The position numbers and the translations under genes are program-made. Positions 1-9,902 of a DNA stretch of 64,000 nucleotides are shown piece after piece. Origin of the DNA: Shewanella pealeana ATCC 700345 (lineage in GTDB: Bacteria > Pseudomonadota > Gammaproteobacteria > Enterobacterales > Shewanellaceae); contig NC_009901.1 of NCBI RefSeq assembly GCF_000018285.1, positions 805,001 through 869,000 on the forward strand, given 5' to 3'. A model generated the notes under the pieces. It saw only the letters and a list, made by a program, of their open reading frames with translations, ran no database searches and had not been told where the DNA came from. Each line of letters begins with the position of its first letter. The stretch's first letter is position 1.

Positions 1-1241
1 ACGGTTTTTGCTTTATCGACGTTAAGAATTGGCATGCCGTAGATTGGGCTACCTTTGTCTTCACGAGCCATTGGGTTGGTCACGTCATTGGCACCAATAA
101 CGATAGCTACGTCAGTCTGCTCAAACTGTGGGTTGATCTCATCCATCTCAATCAACTGCTCGTATGGGACTTCCGCCTCGGCTAATAACACGTTCATGTG
201 GCCAGGCATACGACCGGCAACAGGGTGAATCGCATAGAGTACCTGTGTGCCACGAGCTTCCATCACTGATGCCAGTTCACGTACTGCATGCTGCGCCTGC
301 GCCATGGCTAAACCATAACCTGGAACAATCACTACACGCTCGGCAGTCTCAAGTAGCATGGCCACTTCTTCAGGTGACGATGAGGTCACCTTACCAGCAT
401 AAACTTCATCAGCATCAATTGTTTCGCCGCCTTCAGCCATCACGCCAAATAGCACGTTAAACAGTGAACGGTTCATCGCTTTACACATGATTTGCGTCAG
501 GATAATACCCGATGCACCAACGAGTGAACCCGACACAATCAGTACCGTGTTACCTGTGATGAAACCAGTTGTGGCCGCCGCAATACCCGAATACGAGTTA
601 AGCAGGGCAATTACCACTGGCATATCGGCACCGCCGATTGGTACTACTAGTAGTAAGCCTAGCACTAGAGATACTGCCACTAAGGCGTAGATCAGATTGA
701 TATTGCTAGGATCCATCACGATGGCGATAGCAAGGCCGATTGCTGAGATAAGCAGTAGCGCATTAAGTAACTTGTTACCCGGCACCTTAATTGGGTTACC
801 CGAGATCAGCTCTTGCAGTTTAGCGAAAGCGATAAACGAACCAGACAGGGTCACGGCACCAATAATCACAGTGGCTGTAATCGAAACCAATGCAACGGTA
901 TGAGTCGCCGATTGCGGGTCGATAAAGTTAGCCAGTGCGATAAATAGTGAAGCGCCGCCACCGAAGCCGTTTAGCATGGCGACCATTTGCGGCATAGAGG
1001 TGACTTGGATCTTAGTTGCCATCACTGCACCAATGGCGCCACCAAGCAGCACACCTGCAATAATCCACTCATAGCTGAGAATACTTTGGTCAAACAAGGT
1101 CACAACTACTGCGATGAACATACCTAGCGCGGAAAGCTGGTTGCCTCGAACGGCAGTACGCGGCTTAGTCAGCCCTTTAATACCTAGAATAAATAAGCTC
1201 GCAGCCACCAAGTAGGCGAGGTAAATAATCGTCGTACTCAT
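1..1241 (-). CDS. pntB: NAD(P) transhydrogenase subunit beta (partial)
   Basis: Membrane and NADP(H)-binding subunit of the proton-translocating transhydrogenase, which uses the proton gradient to make NADPH from NADH. The start ATG is at 1241, and the N-terminus MSTTIIYLAYLVAASLF begins a long series of hydrophobic helices. The last visible codons give SPIYGMPILNVDKAKTV, part of the C-terminal NADP-binding domain. About 413 codons are visible; the E. coli protein is 462 residues, so roughly 50 C-terminal residues lie beyond the left edge. It is the third gene of the pntA1-pntA2-pntB operon and begins 6 bp after pntA2. The family assignment is secure. Confidence 0.95.
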   Translation of the reverse strand, partial: MSTTIIYLAYLVAASLFILGIKGLTKPRTAVRGNQLSALGMFIAVVVTLFDQSILSYEWIIAGVLLGGAIGAVMATKIQVTSMPQMVAMLNGFGGGASLFIALANFIDPQSATHTVALVSITATVIIGAVTLSGSFIAFAKLQELISGNPIKVPGNKLLNALLLISAIGLAIAIVMDPSNINLIYALVAVSLVLGLLLVVPIGGADMPVVIALLNSYSGIAAATTGFITGNTVLIVSGSLVGASGIILTQIMCKAMNRSLFNVLFGVMAEGGETIDADEVYAGKVTSSSPEEVAMLLETAERVVIVPGYGLAMAQAQHAVRELASVMEARGTQVLYAIHPVAGRMPGHMNVLLAEAEVPYEQLIEMDEINPQFEQTDVAIVIGANDVTNPMAREDKGSPIYGMPILNVDKAKT

Positions 1242-1247
1242 AGTGGC

Positions 1248-1523
1248 TTATTTCCTTTTAAACATGGCTAGCATGCGGTTGGTTACCATGTAACCGCCCA
1301 CAACGTTGATAGTGGCAAGTACCACGGCAATAAAGCCTAATACGTTGACCCAAATACCTGCGCCAGAACCCGCTGATAACAGCGCGCCCACAAGCGAGAT
1401 CCCTGAGATCGCATTGGAGCCTGACATCAGTGGTGTATGTAGCGTTGGGGGTACCTTAGTGATCATCTCGACGCCTAAGAATACCGCGACCACGAACAGG
1501 GTCAGTAATAGTAAAATTTCCAT
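1248..1523 (-). CDS. pntAB: NAD(P) transhydrogenase alpha subunit, membrane part (PntA-2)
   Basis: A 91-residue protein with about three hydrophobic helices (residues 1-20, 35-50, 55-80). It corresponds to the membrane tail of E. coli PntA, made here as a separate chain as in the three-subunit transhydrogenases of Rhodospirillum type. Its ATG overlaps the stop codon of pntA-1 by one base (TAATG), so translation is probably coupled. Together with PntB it forms the proton channel. The split is normal for this subclass and is not a broken gene. Confidence 0.93.
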   Translation of the reverse strand: MEILLLLTLFVVAVFLGVEMITKVPPTLHTPLMSGSNAISGISLVGALLSAGSGAGIWVNVLGFIAVVLATINVVGGYMVTNRMLAMFKRK

Positions 1524-2752
1524 TATTTTGCCTCCGGTGACGTTTCGCTTGTCACTTCAAGCGCTGGCAAGCCTAAAAGCTCGCGTAAACGTGTGCTCAC
1601 GACTTCACCTTTGTGGGCAACAACCGTGTCTCTAATGATCTCATCTTCAAAATCGAGATTAAGCTCGCCTTCTTTACTGACGAGTAACTTAAGCAAGTTT
1701 TCGATGTTAGTGCCGTACATCTGGCTGGCGTGATTAGCCGCAGTGCCCGGTACATTGGATGGCCCGAGTATGGTCACACCTTTGTAAACGACCTCTTTAT
1801 CGAGTTCGGTTAGCTCACAGTTACCACCGGTTTCTGCGGCGAGATCGACAATAATGGTGCCGTTCTTCATGCCATCAACCATCTCCTTAGTGATAAGGAT
1901 AGGGGCCTTACGACCAGGAATAGCGGCAGTGGTGATCACGATATCTTGCTGAGCAAGCACGTTCGCCATGGCTTGTTGTTGACGCTTAAGGAAGTCATCA
2001 GACTGCTCGGTCGCGTAGCCACCTTTGGTTTCGGTGTTTTCCGCTTCTAAGTCAAGTTCAACAGGCTTGGCACCAACAGAGATGATCTGCTCGCGCGCTG
2101 CAGGGCGAATATCATAGGCTTCGACTACAGCACCTAAGCGTTTGGCGGTCGCACAAGCTTGCAGTCCGGCAACACCCACACCCATGATAAAGGCGCGTGC
2201 AGGTTTTAAGGTACCCGCTGCTGTCATCATCATAGGAAATAACCGTGGGGCTTTATGGGCCGCTAGCAATACAGCTTTATAGCCAGCGATTGTCGCCATA
2301 GAAGACAGAATATCCATACTCTGAGCGCGGGTGATCCGTGGCACAAGTTCTAGGGCAATGGCTGTAGCCCCAGTTTCGGCAAAGGTTTGGGCGTGTTCTG
2401 GATGCGCTAATGGATCCATCATGCCGATCACGATCTGTTGTGGCTTAAGCTTGGACTTGATTTCGTTAAGCTGCTCATCTTTAGCATTCACTAAGGTAAT
2501 AATGTCCGCATCGCTGAAGAGCTGATCACGAGACACTATGCTTGCGCCGGCCTGAATATAGTCTTCATCGGTAAAGCCAGCATTACTACCAGCGCCACTT
2601 TCAACAAGAACTTGCAGGTTAATTTTAAGTAGTCGAGTCACATTGGCTGGAATAATCGCGACGCGACTTTCACTAGCATAACTCTCTTTGGGTAGACCTA
2701 GCTTCACAAAGGTAAACCTCTCTATTGGGACAATCGTAGGGATTGATGTCAT
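1523..2752 (-). CDS. pntA: NAD(P) transhydrogenase alpha subunit, NAD-binding part (PntA-1)
   Basis: Cytoplasmic NAD(H)-binding subunit of transhydrogenase. The N-terminal alanine dehydrogenase/PNT domain starts KLGLPKE. The Rossmann motif GVGVAGLQA lies near residue 190, followed by EAYDIRPAAREQ. With the ATG at 2752 the protein is 409 residues, but that start adds 15 residues unusual for the family and has no good ribosome site. An in-frame GTG at 2707 follows AGAGAGG at a good distance and gives the usual N-terminus (V/M)KLGLPKE and 394 residues. I favour the GTG. It is the first gene of the operon, divergent from cysJ. Confidence 0.93.
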   Translation of the reverse strand: MTSIPTIVPIERFTFVKLGLPKESYASESRVAIIPANVTRLLKINLQVLVESGAGSNAGFTDEDYIQAGASIVSRDQLFSDADIITLVNAKDEQLNEIKSKLKPQQIVIGMMDPLAHPEHAQTFAETGATAIALELVPRITRAQSMDILSSMATIAGYKAVLLAAHKAPRLFPMMMTAAGTLKPARAFIMGVGVAGLQACATAKRLGAVVEAYDIRPAAREQIISVGAKPVELDLEAENTETKGGYATEQSDDFLKRQQQAMANVLAQQDIVITTAAIPGRKAPILITKEMVDGMKNGTIIVDLAAETGGNCELTELDKEVVYKGVTILGPSNVPGTAANHASQMYGTNIENLLKLLVSKEGELNLDFEDEIIRDTVVAHKGEVVSTRLRELLGLPALEVTSETSPEAK

Positions 2753-3051
2753 TTATTGGTTAGGGTGCATATTGTGGCGACTCTAGATTTAGACACAAGC
2801 GTATATTTTTCAATATAGGTTTTTCCAGACTGGTCAGACTGAAAAGTTTGCGCTGCAGCACACTTTTAAACAGAATTTTGCACTAGCAAGGCCTGTTAAA
2901 TAAGCATTCTTTGAGTTACCACTTACTTTTGTAGCTTAATTTTTGAACTTTGTATATTCCAAAATCGAATTAAAAATTATCTTTTATTCTTTTTTTATTA
3001 TTTAAGGAGGGGCTAAGCTGGCCAACATTAAACTGATACAGGGCCGTTTCT
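2753..3051 (+). promoter_or_regulatory. Divergent pnt / cysJ control region
   Basis: This 299-bp gap separates two divergent operons. On the cysJ side is an AT-rich run, a -10-like TATTAT at 2996-3001 and AAGGAGG at 3004-3010, exactly 48 bp before the cysJ ATG. The cobA-cysDN operon has the same arrangement at 16068-16085. AAGGAGG is too far from the ATG to be its ribosome site and probably lies at the 5' end of the mRNA. The AT-rich TATCTTTTATT next to the -10 is a plausible site for an activator such as CysB (inference). Confidence 0.45.
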
Positions 3052-4848
3052 ATGTTGTTAAAAGAGCTTTCATCACTCGCTTCGCCGCTATCTAGTAGCC
3101 AAGTGGACAAGTTAAAGCAGCTCACTGCAGAGCTGAATGCCGTGCAACTTTCTTGGGTTAGCGGCTATCTTGCTGCAACATCTGAGCAGGGAGTGGCAGG
3201 CTTGCCTCTGGTTGAGGCTGGCTCGCAATCTGGAGCTGAACAAACCATCACTATTCTCTATGGTAGCCAGACGGGGAATGGTCGCGGTATTGCCACCGAA
3301 CTTGCCGAAAAGGCGCTGGCGCAAGGGTATGCGGTCAACCTCGTCTCTATGGGAGATTACAAGACACGACAGCTTAAGCAGGAGAGTCTGCTCTTGTTAG
3401 TCGTAAGCACCCATGGCGAAGGTGAAGCGCCAGATGATGCTATCGAACTACATAAGTTCTTAAGCTCTAAACGTGCCCCAAAACTGGATAACCTTAACTA
3501 CTCAGTGCTGGCGTTGGGTGATTCAAGTTATGAGTTTTTCTGTCAAACAGGTAAAGACTTCGAGACTCGTCTTAACGCATTAGGGGCGACTTCGATTGCG
3601 CCTCTGGTCGAGTGCGATGTCGACTATGAAGCTCAAGCCGAGCAGTGGCAAGCGGATGTGTTAGAGGCGGTGAAGCCATTAGTGCAGAGCTCAGGAGCCA
3701 GTGTGGTCTCTATCGCTAGCTCTCAGACATCAGGCTCTAGTTACACCAAACAAAAGCCCTACACGGCAGAATTGCTGGTGAGTCAAAAACTAACTGGCCG
3801 CGACTCTGATAGAGACGTGCGCCATGTTGAAATTGAGCTGGGTGAGTCAGGAATAAACTACCAAGCCGGTGATGCACTCGGCGTATGGTTTACTAACTCA
3901 CAAGAACTGGTTGCTGAGCTACTCGAAGCCTTAGCGCTCGATGGCGATGAGTCTGTCTCTGTTGGTAGCGATAGCTTGAGTCTGCGTGAAGCGCTAACCA
4001 GTAAGAAAGAGCTGACCCAGCTTTATCCAGGTTTAGTCACTGGTTGGGCGGAACTGAGTCAGAATGCTGAGCTGTTGGCCATTAGCGCCGATAAAGCGTT
4101 AACCCGAGAGTTTGTCAATAACAATCAAGTGGCCGATCTAGTTCGTCAGTACCCGGCTAAGGTGGCTGCAGAGCAGTTTATTGAGCTACTGCGCGGCATT
4201 ACCCCAAGACTCTACTCAATTGCATCGAGTCAGGCTGAGGTCGAGTCCGAGGTGCACTTGACCGTGGCGCTGGTCGAAGATGAACGTGATGGTGTAACCC
4301 GCTTTGGTGGTGCATCTCAGTTCTTAGCGGCCGCCGAAGAGGGTCAAGAAGTACAAGTTTATGTCGAGCCTAATAATCACTTCCGTCTACCAGAAAACCC
4401 TGAAACGCCGGTGATCATGGTGGGCCCTGGCACAGGTGTGGCTCCTTTCAGAGCCTTCATGCAAGAACGTGCTGCACTGGGCGCCGAGGGTAATACTTGG
4501 TTGATCTTCGGTAACCCGCATTTTGAGCAAGACTTCCTCTACCAAACAGAGTGGCAGCAGTATCTGCAAAGCGGCGAATTATCGCGTATCGACTTGGCGT
4601 TTTCACGGGATCAAGAGCACAAGATCTATGTGCAGCACAAGATCGCCGAGCAAGGTGAGGCGCTTTGGCAATGGTTAGCGTCCGGTGCGCACTTCTATGT
4701 CTGTGGTGACGCCGAACGTATGGCGAAAGATGTCCACCAAGCGCTGCTCGATGTGGCCGTTAAATACGGTAATAAAACTCAAGAGCAAGCGGCTGAATAT
4801 CTCGAAGAGCTAAGAGCGGCCAAGCGCTATCAAAAAGACGTTTACTAA
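3052..4848 (+). CDS. cysJ: Sulfite reductase (NADPH) flavoprotein alpha subunit
   Basis: Takes electrons from NADPH through FAD and FMN and passes them to CysI for reduction of sulfite to sulfide. At 598 residues it matches the family. The flavodoxin domain has YGSQTGNG at residues 70-77 and LVVSTHGEGEAPD. The FAD part has RLYSIASSQ near 390. The NADP part has GPGTGVAPFRAFMQ and ends KRYQKDVY, the conserved C-terminus. It is the first gene of cysJIH, with a 90-bp gap to cysI. Only a weak AGGG ribosome site precedes the ATG. Confidence 0.97.
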   Translation: MLLKELSSLASPLSSSQVDKLKQLTAELNAVQLSWVSGYLAATSEQGVAGLPLVEAGSQSGAEQTITILYGSQTGNGRGIATELAEKALAQGYAVNLVSMGDYKTRQLKQESLLLLVVSTHGEGEAPDDAIELHKFLSSKRAPKLDNLNYSVLALGDSSYEFFCQTGKDFETRLNALGATSIAPLVECDVDYEAQAEQWQADVLEAVKPLVQSSGASVVSIASSQTSGSSYTKQKPYTAELLVSQKLTGRDSDRDVRHVEIELGESGINYQAGDALGVWFTNSQELVAELLEALALDGDESVSVGSDSLSLREALTSKKELTQLYPGLVTGWAELSQNAELLAISADKALTREFVNNNQVADLVRQYPAKVAAEQFIELLRGITPRLYSIASSQAEVESEVHLTVALVEDERDGVTRFGGASQFLAAAEEGQEVQVYVEPNNHFRLPENPETPVIMVGPGTGVAPFRAFMQERAALGAEGNTWLIFGNPHFEQDFLYQTEWQQYLQSGELSRIDLAFSRDQEHKIYVQHKIAEQGEALWQWLASGAHFYVCGDAERMAKDVHQALLDVAVKYGNKTQEQAAEYLEELRAAKRYQKDVY

Positions 4849-4938
4849 GACTCAGCTTTAAACGAGTAAAGCAATGATGAGCGACGCTAGAGTTAACTAG
4901 CGCGAGTGCAGAAAAGAATTTTAAGAGAGTACCTAGCT

Positions 4939-6636
4939 ATGAGTGAGCAGAAGTTAGCAGTAAACGAATATTTGAAAACCGACAGTGATTATCTGCGTGG
5001 GACTATCCAAGAGGGCTTGGATACGGCCGTTACGGGCGCATTTAGCGAAGGCGATCAGCAGTTGATCAAGTTTCACGGCTTCTATCAACAAGATGACCGC
5101 GACCTGCGTAACGAGCGTAAAGAGCAAAAACTAGAGCCCCTATATAGCTTTATGTTGCGTGCCCGTGTTGCAGGTGGCGTATGCTCACCTGAGCAGTGGT
5201 TAGCGGTCGATAAAATTGCATCGAACCTTACGAGCTCGAACAGCATCCGTCTGACTACGCGTCAGACATTCCAGTATCACGGTATTCCAAAGCGTAATTT
5301 GAAGACCATCATTCAAGATCTTGACCGAGAAGCCTTAGACTCGATTGCGGCATGTGGTGACGTTAACCGTAACGTGATGTGTAATCCTAACCCTGTCGAG
5401 TCAAAGCTACATCAACAAGCTTACGCCTATGCCAAGCAGTTGTCTGACAACATGTTGCCGCACACTAAGGCTTATGCCGAGATCTGGTTAGACGATGAGA
5501 AGCTAGTGACCACTGAAGGTGAAGAGGTAGAGCCGGTATACGGTAAGACCTATCTGCCACGTAAATTTAAGATGGCCGTTGCCGTACCACCGGATAATGA
5601 TGTGGATGTGTACACCAATGACTTAGGTTTTGTTGCCGTAGCCGAAGGTGATGAGCTCGTGGGCTTTAACATGGTTGCCGGTGGCGGCATGGGCTCAACC
5701 CATGGTGAGGTGTCTACCTTCCCGCGTTTGGCTGATGATTTTGGTTACATTAAGGCCGAGGATACGCTTAAGTTTGCCGAAGCTGTGATGACGATTCAGC
5801 GCGACTGGGGTAACCGAGAAAACCGTAAGCTGTCTCGTTTAAAGTACACCATAGTAAAACACGGTTTCGAAAGCTTTAAAGCTGAAATCGAAGCGCGCAC
5901 CGGCATTAAGTTTGAGCCAAAGCGTGATGTAGTGATTGGCGATCGCGGTGACCGTTATGGCTGGAAGCAAGGCGTCGATGATAACTGGCACTTAACCCTG
6001 TTTATTGAAGGCGGCCGCGTAAAAGATTTTCCGGGTCAGCCATTGCAAACGGGGCTACGTGAGATTGCCAAGGTGCATCAAGGCGATTTTCGCATGACTT
6101 CCAACCAGAATATTATCATTGCCGGTGTACCGAGCGCAGACAAAGCGTTGATTGAAGGGCTAGCGAGACAACACGGATTACTCGGCAAGCTGATAACCGA
6201 AACCCGTGGTCACTCGATTGCCTGTGTGGCGCTGCCAACTTGTGCCTTAGCCATGGCAGAAGCTGAGCGTTACTTCCCGGACTTTTTAACTAAGGTTGAA
6301 GCCTTGCAAGAGAAGCACGGTTTTCTCGACCAGGGCATAGTCATTCGTATGACGGGCTGCCCTAACGGTTGTGCTCGACCTTTTGCGGCCGAAATTGGTC
6401 TAGTGGGTAAGGCGCCTGGTCGCTATAACCTCTATCTAGGTGCTAGCTTTGAGGGAACGCGCTTGAATAAGCTCTATCGCGAGAATATTCAAGAAGCGGA
6501 GATCTTGGCTGAACTCGACGCCCTATTTGCACTATATGTTGCCGAGCGTCAAGCCGGTGAAACGTTTGGTAACTATACCGTACGCAGTGGTGTGGTTGCC
6601 GCTGTACTCGATGCGGCTAAGGATTTTCATGGCTAA
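4939..6636 (+). CDS. cysI: Sulfite reductase (NADPH) hemoprotein beta subunit
   Basis: Catalytic siroheme/[4Fe-4S] subunit that reduces sulfite to sulfide with six electrons from CysJ. The reading frame opens upstream at 4906, but the ATG at 4939 has AAGAGAG just before it and gives [11 protein letters not shown] and 565 residues, close to E. coli (570). Cluster ligands are visible as CVALPTC and CPNGC. The stop codon overlaps the cysH start (ATGGCTAA). Siroheme would come from the CobA enzyme encoded at 16.1 kb. Confidence 0.97.
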   Translation: MSEQKLAVNEYLKTDSDYLRGTIQEGLDTAVTGAFSEGDQQLIKFHGFYQQDDRDLRNERKEQKLEPLYSFMLRARVAGGVCSPEQWLAVDKIASNLTSSNSIRLTTRQTFQYHGIPKRNLKTIIQDLDREALDSIAACGDVNRNVMCNPNPVESKLHQQAYAYAKQLSDNMLPHTKAYAEIWLDDEKLVTTEGEEVEPVYGKTYLPRKFKMAVAVPPDNDVDVYTNDLGFVAVAEGDELVGFNMVAGGGMGSTHGEVSTFPRLADDFGYIKAEDTLKFAEAVMTIQRDWGNRENRKLSRLKYTIVKHGFESFKAEIEARTGIKFEPKRDVVIGDRGDRYGWKQGVDDNWHLTLFIEGGRVKDFPGQPLQTGLREIAKVHQGDFRMTSNQNIIIAGVPSADKALIEGLARQHGLLGKLITETRGHSIACVALPTCALAMAEAERYFPDFLTKVEALQEKHGFLDQGIVIRMTGCPNGCARPFAAEIGLVGKAPGRYNLYLGASFEGTRLNKLYRENIQEAEILAELDALFALYVAERQAGETFGNYTVRSGVVAAVLDAAKDFHG

Positions 6637-7384
6637 AGACTCTGTAATTTCGGCCGATGCGCTCAAGGCTTTATTGAGCGCGCCTAAGGTCGAGCAACAA
6701 GCTGAACTGGCACGGGTGAATGCCTTCTTAGCAGAGCTAAGCCCTGCACAGCGAGTGCGTTGGGCATTAGAGTATCTGCCGGGAAATCATGCTCTATCTT
6801 CGAGTTTTGGCATTCAGGCTGCGGTCATGCTGCATATGGTGAGCAGCGAAAAAGCAGATATTCCTGTGCTATTGACCGATACTGGCTACCTGTTTAGCGA
6901 GACTTATCAGTTTATCGATGAGTTGACCGAGCGATTGAAGCTTAACTTGAAGGTGTTCTCATCGCCTTTCAGTTCTGCCTGGCAAGAAGCGCGCTTTGGT
7001 AAGTTGTGGGAGCAAGATATTGATGGTTTGGATAAATATAACCAGATCAATAAAGTGGAGCCGATGCAACGAGCCTTAGCCGAGCAAGAGGTGGGCACTT
7101 GGTTTGCAGGGCTGAGACGTTCACAATCGAGCACCCGTGAGGCTCTGCCTATTTTAGCTATTCATGGCGAGCGCTATAAGATTTTGCCGATTATCGATTG
7201 GAATAATAAACAGGTGCATGAGTATTTAACCGAGTTTGAGTTGCCATATCACCCATTATGGGAGCAAGGATATGTCTCAGTCGGTGACACGCACTCGAGT
7301 AAACCTCTTGAGCTAGGGATGAGTGAAGAGGAGACCCGCTTTAACGGCTTAAAACGTGAATGTGGTCTGCACTACGACATCTAG
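6629..7384 (+). CDS. cysH: Phosphoadenylyl-sulfate (PAPS) reductase
   Basis: Reduces PAPS to sulfite with thioredoxin. The frame is open from 6527 inside cysI, but the real start is the ATG at 6629, which overlaps the cysI stop by 8 bases and gives 251 residues (E. coli 244). Visible features are the adenylyl-binding region [22 protein letters not shown], and the C-terminal ECGLHYDI carrying the catalytic cysteine. A bacterial APS reductase would carry paired iron-sulfur cysteines; their absence, with cysC present, points to PAPS as substrate. Confidence 0.96.
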   Translation: MAKDSVISADALKALLSAPKVEQQAELARVNAFLAELSPAQRVRWALEYLPGNHALSSSFGIQAAVMLHMVSSEKADIPVLLTDTGYLFSETYQFIDELTERLKLNLKVFSSPFSSAWQEARFGKLWEQDIDGLDKYNQINKVEPMQRALAEQEVGTWFAGLRRSQSSTREALPILAIHGERYKILPIIDWNNKQVHEYLTEFELPYHPLWEQGYVSVGDTHSSKPLELGMSEEETRFNGLKRECGLHYDI

Positions 7385-7412
7385 TTTTTGCTGGTGTGGT
7401 GATTCAATTCTT

Positions 7413-7450
7413 GGGCTGTTAAGTGGAACAAACGTACCACTTAATAGCCC
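7413..7450 (+). terminator. Hairpin after cysH
   Basis: Arms GGGCTGTTAAGTGG and CCACTTAATAGCCC pair with one mismatch around a 10-nt loop, 29 bp after the cysH stop. No clear T tract follows, so it may protect the mRNA 3' end rather than act as a strong intrinsic terminator. Confidence 0.5.
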
Positions 7451-7582
7451 GAAAGCTGTAATATTGTATGCAAAATGCGTGTTTGTAAGTTGTTGTTGCA
7501 AAAGGGGTTAACTCTTTAGTATTAATTTTCGTTTATTTTTGTACAAAATTGCTCACAGGGTTATGCACAGATATTTTTTTAG

Positions 7583-7860
7583 GCTATAGTTTTAAATTCC
7601 CGTAGATGGTTTTAGGAAACTGTTCTGTATTGACCTACTAAGGTTACGCAAGATTTAGTCTTCCACTGATTGGGTGCAAAGCATCGGTCAGCTAAATATT
7701 GCAAGCAGAGCCGTCAGTAACCAGATAAACCACGCTCATTTTTTCCGCCAAGGGGCAAAAAAAGTGAGTGCTTTGATTGGCTTGCTAGCGCCTGCTTAAT
7801 CAAGCGAGTTGTCCCCCAGGTAACCCAGCTATGTTGGCTTACCTGGGGTTTTAAGTTTTT
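7583..7860 (+). ncRNA. Candidate structured RNA in the cysH-8065 gap
   Basis: The 680-bp gap (7385-8064) holds no convincing gene. A -10-like TATAGT sits at 7583. Downstream are an imperfect stem with arms near 7733-7770 (CTCATTTTTT paired with AAAAAAGTGAG) and a very strong terminator: CCCCAGGTAA (7814-7823) pairs perfectly with TTACCTGGGG (7839-7848), followed by TTTTAAGTTTTT. A terminator with no gene before it suggests a short RNA of about 250 nt. It does not resemble 6S, tmRNA, RNase P, Spot 42 or RyhB as far as I can recall. The 5' end is a guess; the terminator is secure. Confidence 0.4.
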
Positions 7861-8064
7861 AAGGGCAAACTCCTGCCGTTTCAAGCATTCTTCTGCCACA
7901 CCTCAAGTCTTGTTCACTTTTATCCTTTGTATGATCCTCATGGGTACAACTGCTTTCATTTACCTCCAGCTGTGATTGGTATAAAACATCAACAATGATG
8001 TAGTATGGCTTGGTAATACGATTGAGTTACTCGGAATAATTGAAATAATCAAATGGAGCTTTGA

Positions 8065-9789
8065 ATGAATAAGATGCTTATTGCCGCAGTGGTTGTCGCT
8101 GCTGGTGCTGGTGGTTATTGGTATAGCCAGCAAGCAGATCAGGTATCAACTAATGATAATACGGTACTGAGCTATGTACCCGCAGACACTCCGGTGTTTT
8201 CTGCCCAGTTGCAGCCTTTCCCGATCAAATCTTATATCAACTCCCTATCAGAATCATATCGGCAATATCCTGCTGGTGCCTTAGATGAGTTCGAGCAAGA
8301 GAGCGATGCTAGGGCGAAATTTCTTATAAGCCTTGCCAAGTCGTATATGGCGTCGATGAAAGATGGCAGCACCTTTATTAAGACTTTTGGTTTAGCTGAA
8401 GAAATTCGTAGTTACTTCTATACCTTAGGCGCAATGCCTGTGCTTAGAATCGAAGTAGAACATGCCGATGCTATCTGGGCATTACTCGATAAAGCGGAGG
8501 CTGAAAGTGGCTTTACCCATACCCAAGCTAACTTAAAAGGCGTCGATTATCGCAGCTATCGCCTCACCGATGAGGCTGAGAAAGAGCAGATAAACTTGGT
8601 TGTCGCTGTCCATGATGGCCTGCTAACGACGACCTTAAGCACCTCTTTTAGCGATGCCGTGCTACTTGAAACCGCATTGGGTCTAACGCCTGTCGATAAT
8701 TCAATTGCCGACGCACATATTATTGAAGACATTATCAACAAACACGGTTTCCTCAACGAAGGGATAAGCTACATCAATCACAAGGAGATTGTGACGGCCT
8801 TAACCAGTACCGATGGCAATCAGCTTGCGGGTCAGCTTTCAAAGTTATTTGAAATGAGCAACGAAGATCCTTTTGCCGAGCTTAAAACTCCAGCATGTCA
8901 GCAAGAGTTAGCCTCAATTGCGGATAATTGGCCGCGCACCGTTGGCGGATATGACCAACTAGAGATCACCGATACAGAAAGTAGCTTTGGTTTTAGAACA
9001 GTCGTAGAGAGCAATAACCTAGTGCTACTCGATGCCTATCAAAAGTTGCGTGGCTACATTCCAGCTTACGTACAAGACAATGCTAATAGCGTGTTTACCT
9101 TAGGTGTAGGTATCGACATCAACCAGATGGTGCCATCTTTAACGGCAATTTGGGACGATATGCTAACCCCTGAGTATCAGTGTGGACCACTGGCACAGAT
9201 GCAGGCGCAAATGAGCCAGCAAAGCCCTGGCATGTTAGGTATGTTCACTGGCATGGCCAATGGAGTGAAAGGCGTTGGTGTATCGCTAATTGATTATAAG
9301 ATTACTGATGATATCGATAATCCACAGCTGGAAAGCGTCGATGCGGTTGTGACCTTGTCAGCTGATAACCCAAGCATGCTGTTTAATATGGTGAAGCCAT
9401 TTGCGCCTGAATTGGCAAATGTTCAATTGCCTGCCAATGGTGATGCCATCGAGCTTAGCACTATTATTCCTATGCCTCCTGAGATGAATATTTCGGCAAA
9501 AATGGCAATAAAGGGTAATCATTTAGTCCTGTTTGCGGGTGATAAAGGCGAGGTGGTGGCCAATAACTTAGGGAGCGATCCGCTGGTCAATAATGGTCTG
9601 ATGGTGATGTCAGCCGATTATATGAAGATGTTTAAGCCGCTGTTGACCTTTATCGAGTTGACGGGCGAGCCAGTTCCCGAAGAGCTAGAAATGATGAAAG
9701 ACTATGATATGCGAGTTAAGTTTAGCCTAGATATCGACCCGAAAGGTTTCGAGGTCGACTCTCAGATGAACTCTCGTTCAAGTGAATAA
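8065..9789 (+). CDS. Membrane-anchored protein of unknown function
   Basis: 574 residues, not assigned to a family. The N-terminus (residues 4-20, LIAAVVVAAGAGGYWY) is a signal anchor, so the long polar remainder is probably periplasmic. It begins after the anchor with VLSYVPADTPVFSAQL, a phrase seen in some DUF3352-like bacterial envelope proteins; this link is weak. Only two cysteines are obvious (residues near 280 and 370), which could form a disulfide. It has its own ribosome site (GGAGCTTTGA) and is followed by a terminator, so it is probably transcribed alone. Confidence 0.75.
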   Translation: MNKMLIAAVVVAAGAGGYWYSQQADQVSTNDNTVLSYVPADTPVFSAQLQPFPIKSYINSLSESYRQYPAGALDEFEQESDARAKFLISLAKSYMASMKDGSTFIKTFGLAEEIRSYFYTLGAMPVLRIEVEHADAIWALLDKAEAESGFTHTQANLKGVDYRSYRLTDEAEKEQINLVVAVHDGLLTTTLSTSFSDAVLLETALGLTPVDNSIADAHIIEDIINKHGFLNEGISYINHKEIVTALTSTDGNQLAGQLSKLFEMSNEDPFAELKTPACQQELASIADNWPRTVGGYDQLEITDTESSFGFRTVVESNNLVLLDAYQKLRGYIPAYVQDNANSVFTLGVGIDINQMVPSLTAIWDDMLTPEYQCGPLAQMQAQMSQQSPGMLGMFTGMANGVKGVGVSLIDYKITDDIDNPQLESVDAVVTLSADNPSMLFNMVKPFAPELANVQLPANGDAIELSTIIPMPPEMNISAKMAIKGNHLVLFAGDKGEVVANNLGSDPLVNNGLMVMSADYMKMFKPLLTFIELTGEPVPEELEMMKDYDMRVKFSLDIDPKGFEVDSQMNSRSSE

Positions 9790-9830
9790 GCGATTCATGG
9801 TAAAGGGTTATTGAGATAGAATCACCTTGC

Positions 9831-9866
9831 AAAAACGCCAGCCATTGAGGGCTGGTGTTTTTATTT
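9831..9866 (+). terminator. Intrinsic terminator after the 8065-9789 gene
   Basis: CGCCAGCC pairs with GGCTGGTG around a 6-nt loop, flanked by A and T runs and followed by TTTTTATTTTAT. It closes the preceding single-gene unit. Confidence 0.8.
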
Positions 9867-9902
9867 TATCAACAAAATGATAGGCAATACTTTGGAGCCA
9901 AG

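Noticed and set aside
1248..2752. pntA broken into two pieces by mutation
   Set aside because: The two-chain alpha subunit is a normal form of transhydrogenase in many bacteria, and the TAATG overlap is typical of coupled genes.
3004..3010. AAGGAGG as the ribosome site of a gene starting before cysJ
   Set aside because: No ATG, GTG or TTG lies at a suitable distance, and the frame leading to cysJ is closed by a TGA.
7583..7860. 6S RNA, tmRNA, RNase P RNA or 4.5S RNA in the cysH downstream gap
   Set aside because: None of the remembered conserved blocks of these RNAs is present, and the neighbours are not those usual for these genes.
7714..7899. 61-codon minus-strand frame after cysH
   Set aside because: It lies over the terminator hairpin and candidate RNA; no start signal and an unlikely composition.
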